The notes under the pieces are model-generated. The model saw only the letters and a list, made by a program, of their open reading frames with translations, was not told where the DNA came from and made no database searches. Source: Pseudomonadota bacterium (GTDB lineage: Bacteria; Pseudomonadota; Alphaproteobacteria; Rhizobiales; Methylopilaceae). Taken from it: a stretch of 7,741 nt of DNA. Position 1 is the stretch's first letter. Every line of letters starts with the position of its first letter. The position numbers were made by a program, and so were the translations under genes. Location of the stretch: contig JAEWEX010000044.1 in NCBI GenBank assembly GCA_023389135.1, positions 1 to 7,741 of the forward strand, read 5' to 3'. Positions 5,815 to 7,741 of this stretch are shown in pieces.

Positions 5815-7469
5815 GCCTCGACCGCGCCCAGGCGCTTGTAGAGATACGAACGGGAGATGCCGAGTTCCTCGGCGGTGCGCTTTTTGTTGCCCGCGTGGCG
5901 TCGCATGGCGTCCCGGATGAGCTCCTCCTCGATCCGCTCGACAGCGGCCTGCAGCGTCTCGCCGGGATGGGTGGCCCGGCTCGCGAGCGGCACGAGGTCG
6001 GGCGAATGCAGCACATCGTCGTAGCGAAGGAAATCCGCCGGGCTCAAGGTGCTGCTCTCGGAGAAAATGACAGCGCGCTCGACCTCGTGGCGCAATTGGC
6101 GCACGTTTCCGGGCCACGGCATGGAGGCGAGATGGTCGAGCAGGTCTCCCGACAGTTCAGGGACCGGCCGGCGATGACGCTCGCAATACTCTCTCAGAAA
6201 ATAAGCCACCAGCAGCGGAATGTCCTCCAGCCGCTCGCGCAGCGGCGGCACCTCGAGCACCACCGGGCTGATGCGGTAGTAGAGGTCGAGCCGGAACCGG
6301 TCGGAGCGCACCAGGGACTGCAGGTTCCGGTTTGTGGCCGAGATCAGCCGGAAGTCGACCTCGTGGCCCTGGTTGCCCCCGACGCGCTCCACGACATGGT
6401 CCTGCAGGACGCGCAGCAGCTTGGCCTGGACATCGAGGGGCATGTCGCCGATCTCGTCCAGGAAGATGCTGCCGCCGGCGGCGAGCTCGAACTTGCCGCG
6501 GCGCCCCTTGCGGTCGGCCCCGGTGAAGGCCCCGGGCTCATAGCCGAACAATTCGCTCTCCACCAGGCTCGCCGGCAGCGCCGCCGCGTTGACGGTGATG
6601 AGCTTGTTCTCCTTGCGGGGGCTGAGATTGTGCAGCGCCTTGGCGATCAGGTCCTTGCCGGTGCCGCTTTCCCCCCGGATCAGCACAGAGACGTCCAGCG
6701 GCGCGACCTTGATGATCTCCGACTTGAGCCTCTGGATCGCCTGGCTCTCGCCGATGATGGCCTCGGTGCCGTAGTCCTGCCTGCGCAGCGCCTTGGCCTC
6801 GCGGCGGTAGAACTCGACCTCCCGCTCCAGGTCGTGAAGCCGGCGGTTCAGCGCGTCCAGCTTCTCCGGCCCCCGGAACATGACCCGGCCGATCGCCCCG
6901 AGGGTGCGGGCGTCGCGCTGGATGGGAACGCGCGAGACGATGCGCTCGGCCCCGCGCATGCGCTGGAGCTGGCCGACCTCAGCCTTGCCGGTGCGCACCA
7001 CGCGGTCCAGCCTGGTGTTCTCGATCACGTTCCGCACCGGCATGCCGATCGCCTCGCCCCGTTCCAGCCCGAGGAAGGACTCGTGCACCGGCGAGATGAA
7101 GGCGACCCGCGCCTCGGCGTCGACCACCGTCATTGCGTCGAATGGATCGCGGATCATGTGGTGGATGATGTCGTAGGCGAAATCCACGGCGCCGATGAAG
7201 TCGAACACGGAATCCGGCACTTCGCTGAGTATCGTGATCAGCCCGCCGTCGAACGGCATGGCGACGATGGCGAGCCGGCGACCGTCGAGGTTGAGCGCGA
7301 TCAGCCGGTGTTCGCGCAGTTCACGCAGGCGCTCGGGATCGGCGACGATGGCGCGGACCCGCTCGTCGCTGCCGATGCCGGCTGCATGCAATATAGCGCC
7401 GGCGCGGTCCAGAATGACGATGCCTTCGGCATGAGGCTGCGGACCGTCCCCGCGGGCGTGGTCAACCAC
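5811..7469 (-). CDS. Sigma-54-dependent enhancer-binding transcriptional activator (PAS-AAA+-Fis HTH)
   Basis: With a GTG start at 7469 the product has 552 aa. The N-terminal part (about 1-105) may be a small sensory domain. A PAS-like domain follows at about 106-198 (FDAMTVVDAEARVAFISP, then FLGLERGEAIGMP), then a charged coiled-coil linker (202-231). The AAA+ domain is complete: Walker A GESGTGKD (266-273), sigma-54-contacting GAFTGA (313-318), Walker B GGSIFLDEIGD (332-342), sensor I SATNRN (377-382), arginine-finger region RFRLDLYYR (391-399) and WPGNVRQL (452-459). A Fis-type helix-turn-helix ends the protein (528-549, KRTAEELGISRSYLYKRLG). No receiver domain is present, so it probably senses a ligand directly. 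The GTG has GGGGAGGAAA 5 nt upstream. The longer frame to ATG 7559 would contain the promoter and encodes a non-conserved-looking leader. It is the obvious activator for the two sigma-54 promoters near 1100 and 1245. Confidence 0.93.
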   Translation of the reverse strand: MVDHARGDGPQPHAEGIVILDRAGAILHAAGIGSDERVRAIVADPERLRELREHRLIALNLDGRRLAIVAMPFDGGLITILSEVPDSVFDFIGAVDFAYDIIHHMIRDPFDAMTVVDAEARVAFISPVHESFLGLERGEAIGMPVRNVIENTRLDRVVRTGKAEVGQLQRMRGAERIVSRVPIQRDARTLGAIGRVMFRGPEKLDALNRRLHDLEREVEFYRREAKALRRQDYGTEAIIGESQAIQRLKSEIIKVAPLDVSVLIRGESGTGKDLIAKALHNLSPRKENKLITVNAAALPASLVESELFGYEPGAFTGADRKGRRGKFELAAGGSIFLDEIGDMPLDVQAKLLRVLQDHVVERVGGNQGHEVDFRLISATNRNLQSLVRSDRFRLDLYYRISPVVLEVPPLRERLEDIPLLVAYFLREYCERHRRPVPELSGDLLDHLASMPWPGNVRQLRHEVERAVIFSESSTLSPADFLRYDDVLHSPDLVPLASRATHPGETLQAAVERIEEELIRDAMRRHAGNKKRTAEELGISRSYLYKRLGAVEA

Positions 7470-7515
7470 TGGCGTTTCCTCCCCGGCGACTGTTGTTGTT
7501 AAAGCCAGGAAGGAA

Positions 7516-7544
7516 AATGTATCCCGCGAGGACACGCCCCACAA
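7516..7544 (-). promoter_or_regulatory. Probable sigma-70-type promoter of the regulator-SDR pair
   Basis: On the minus strand, TTGTGG (7544-7539) and TACATT (7521-7516) are separated by 17 bp, matching a housekeeping -35/-10 pair at 3 to 4 of 6 positions each. Transcription would start near 7509, about 40 nt before the GTG at 7469. It sits in the one A/T-richer patch of this spacer. The match is moderate. Confidence 0.45.
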
Positions 7545-7562
7545 CCGTCTCGGACGCATCCG

Positions 7563-7583
7563 GGTGTCCGCAGCGACGACACC
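7563..7583. promoter_or_regulatory. Inverted repeat upstream of the regulator, resembling the tct operator sites
   Basis: The arms GGTGTC (7563-7568) and GACACC (7578-7583) are perfect and enclose 9 nt. The inner 17-mer TGTCCGCAGCGACGACA matches TGTCCGTCATGGCGACA at 1179-1195 in 13 of 17 positions. It also matches the reverse complement of 1149-1165 in 13 of 17. It lies about 64 bp upstream of the predicted regulator start, so autoregulation is plausible. It could instead be a weak hairpin after the gene ending at 7606, but no T-run follows. Confidence 0.5.
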
Positions 7584-7605
7584 GGAGCGCTTGGTCGCCT
7601 GCAGG

Positions 7606-7741
7606 CTATTGCGGCAGCAGCATCTCGATGATCAGCCGCACCAGTTCCACATAGCTCAGCGCCACGACAAGCGTCAGGCCGCCGGTCACGGCGCCGACGG
7701 CAACCGCACCCCAGCCGACCAGCGGGAAGGCAATCCACGCC
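7606..7741 (-). CDS. C-terminal end of an unrecognised membrane protein (partial)
   Basis: The frame enters from the right edge and ends at TAG (7608-7606), leaving 44 residues. They are strongly hydrophobic: AWIAFPLVGWGAVAVGAV, then a GGLTLVVALSYVELVRLIIEMLLPQ tail. This fits one or two membrane helices at the C-terminus of an inner-membrane protein. The family cannot be named from this fragment. It runs in the same direction as the regulator, 136 bp upstream of the regulator's GTG. The competing frame, which has a start codon near 7738 and runs to 7499, is Arg/Cys-rich, covers the spacer and looks spurious. Confidence 0.5.
   Translation of the reverse strand, partial: AWIAFPLVGWGAVAVGAVTGGLTLVVALSYVELVRLIIEMLLPQ

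Noticed and set aside
5895..7502. 535-codon open frame on the plus strand
   Set aside because: It is antisense to the sigma-54 activator, whose AAA+ motifs are complete; the translated shadow has a biased, low-complexity composition and no recognisable motif.
7563..7583. Intrinsic terminator for the gene ending at 7606
   Set aside because: The stem has only 6 bp with a 9-nt loop and no downstream T-run on the minus strand. Its similarity to the 1149-1195 sites makes an operator the better reading, although a weak RNA hairpin is not excluded.
1..7741. Mobile element, CRISPR array, tRNA or novel defence system
   Set aside because: No transposase, integrase, direct-repeat array, terminal inverted repeats, tRNA fold or toxin-antitoxin-like pair was found. 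Every gene but the 185-aa protein and the right-edge fragment fits a known family.

Overview
The window is about 7.7 kb of GC-rich, tightly packed bacterial DNA. Tripartite tricarboxylate transporter (TTT) genes, a Bug-family binding protein, a sigma-54 activator and GC-rich codon use suggest a proteobacterium, probably an alpha- or betaproteobacterium. That placement is an inference from gene content and style. No 16S rRNA, tRNA, mobile element or CRISPR is visible.

Layout from left to right: (1) the 3' part of an Old Yellow Enzyme of the YqjM type (+, ends 525). (2) A TctB-like small membrane subunit (-, 560-1042), convergent with it. (3) A 245-bp control region with two divergent sigma-54 promoters. 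They flank a 47-bp dyad-symmetric block whose centre (1172) lies about 91 bp upstream of both predicted transcription starts. (4) A rightward operon: an unrecognised 185-aa protein, tctA, a tctC/Bug periplasmic binding protein and a YibF-like glutathione S-transferase (1288-5049). (5) A leftward pair, convergent with that operon: a sigma-54 enhancer-binding protein (start probably GTG at 7469) and an SDR dehydrogenase joined to it by a 4-bp ATGA overlap. (6) The last 44 codons of an unrecognised membrane protein (-) at the right edge.

Taken together this looks like a self-contained uptake-and-metabolism locus. The regulator probably senses the substrate or a metabolite through a PAS-like domain. 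It then binds the shared dyad and activates tctB to the left and the hypothetical-tctA-tctC-GST operon to the right through sigma-54 polymerase. TctABC would import an organic acid or other small carboxylated compound, and the OYE, SDR and GST are candidate enzymes for processing it. The substrate cannot be read from the sequence. No exotic new defence or mobile system is visible. The most notable item is the symmetric sigma-54 control region with a split TTT transporter, plus a related operator-like site upstream of the regulator.
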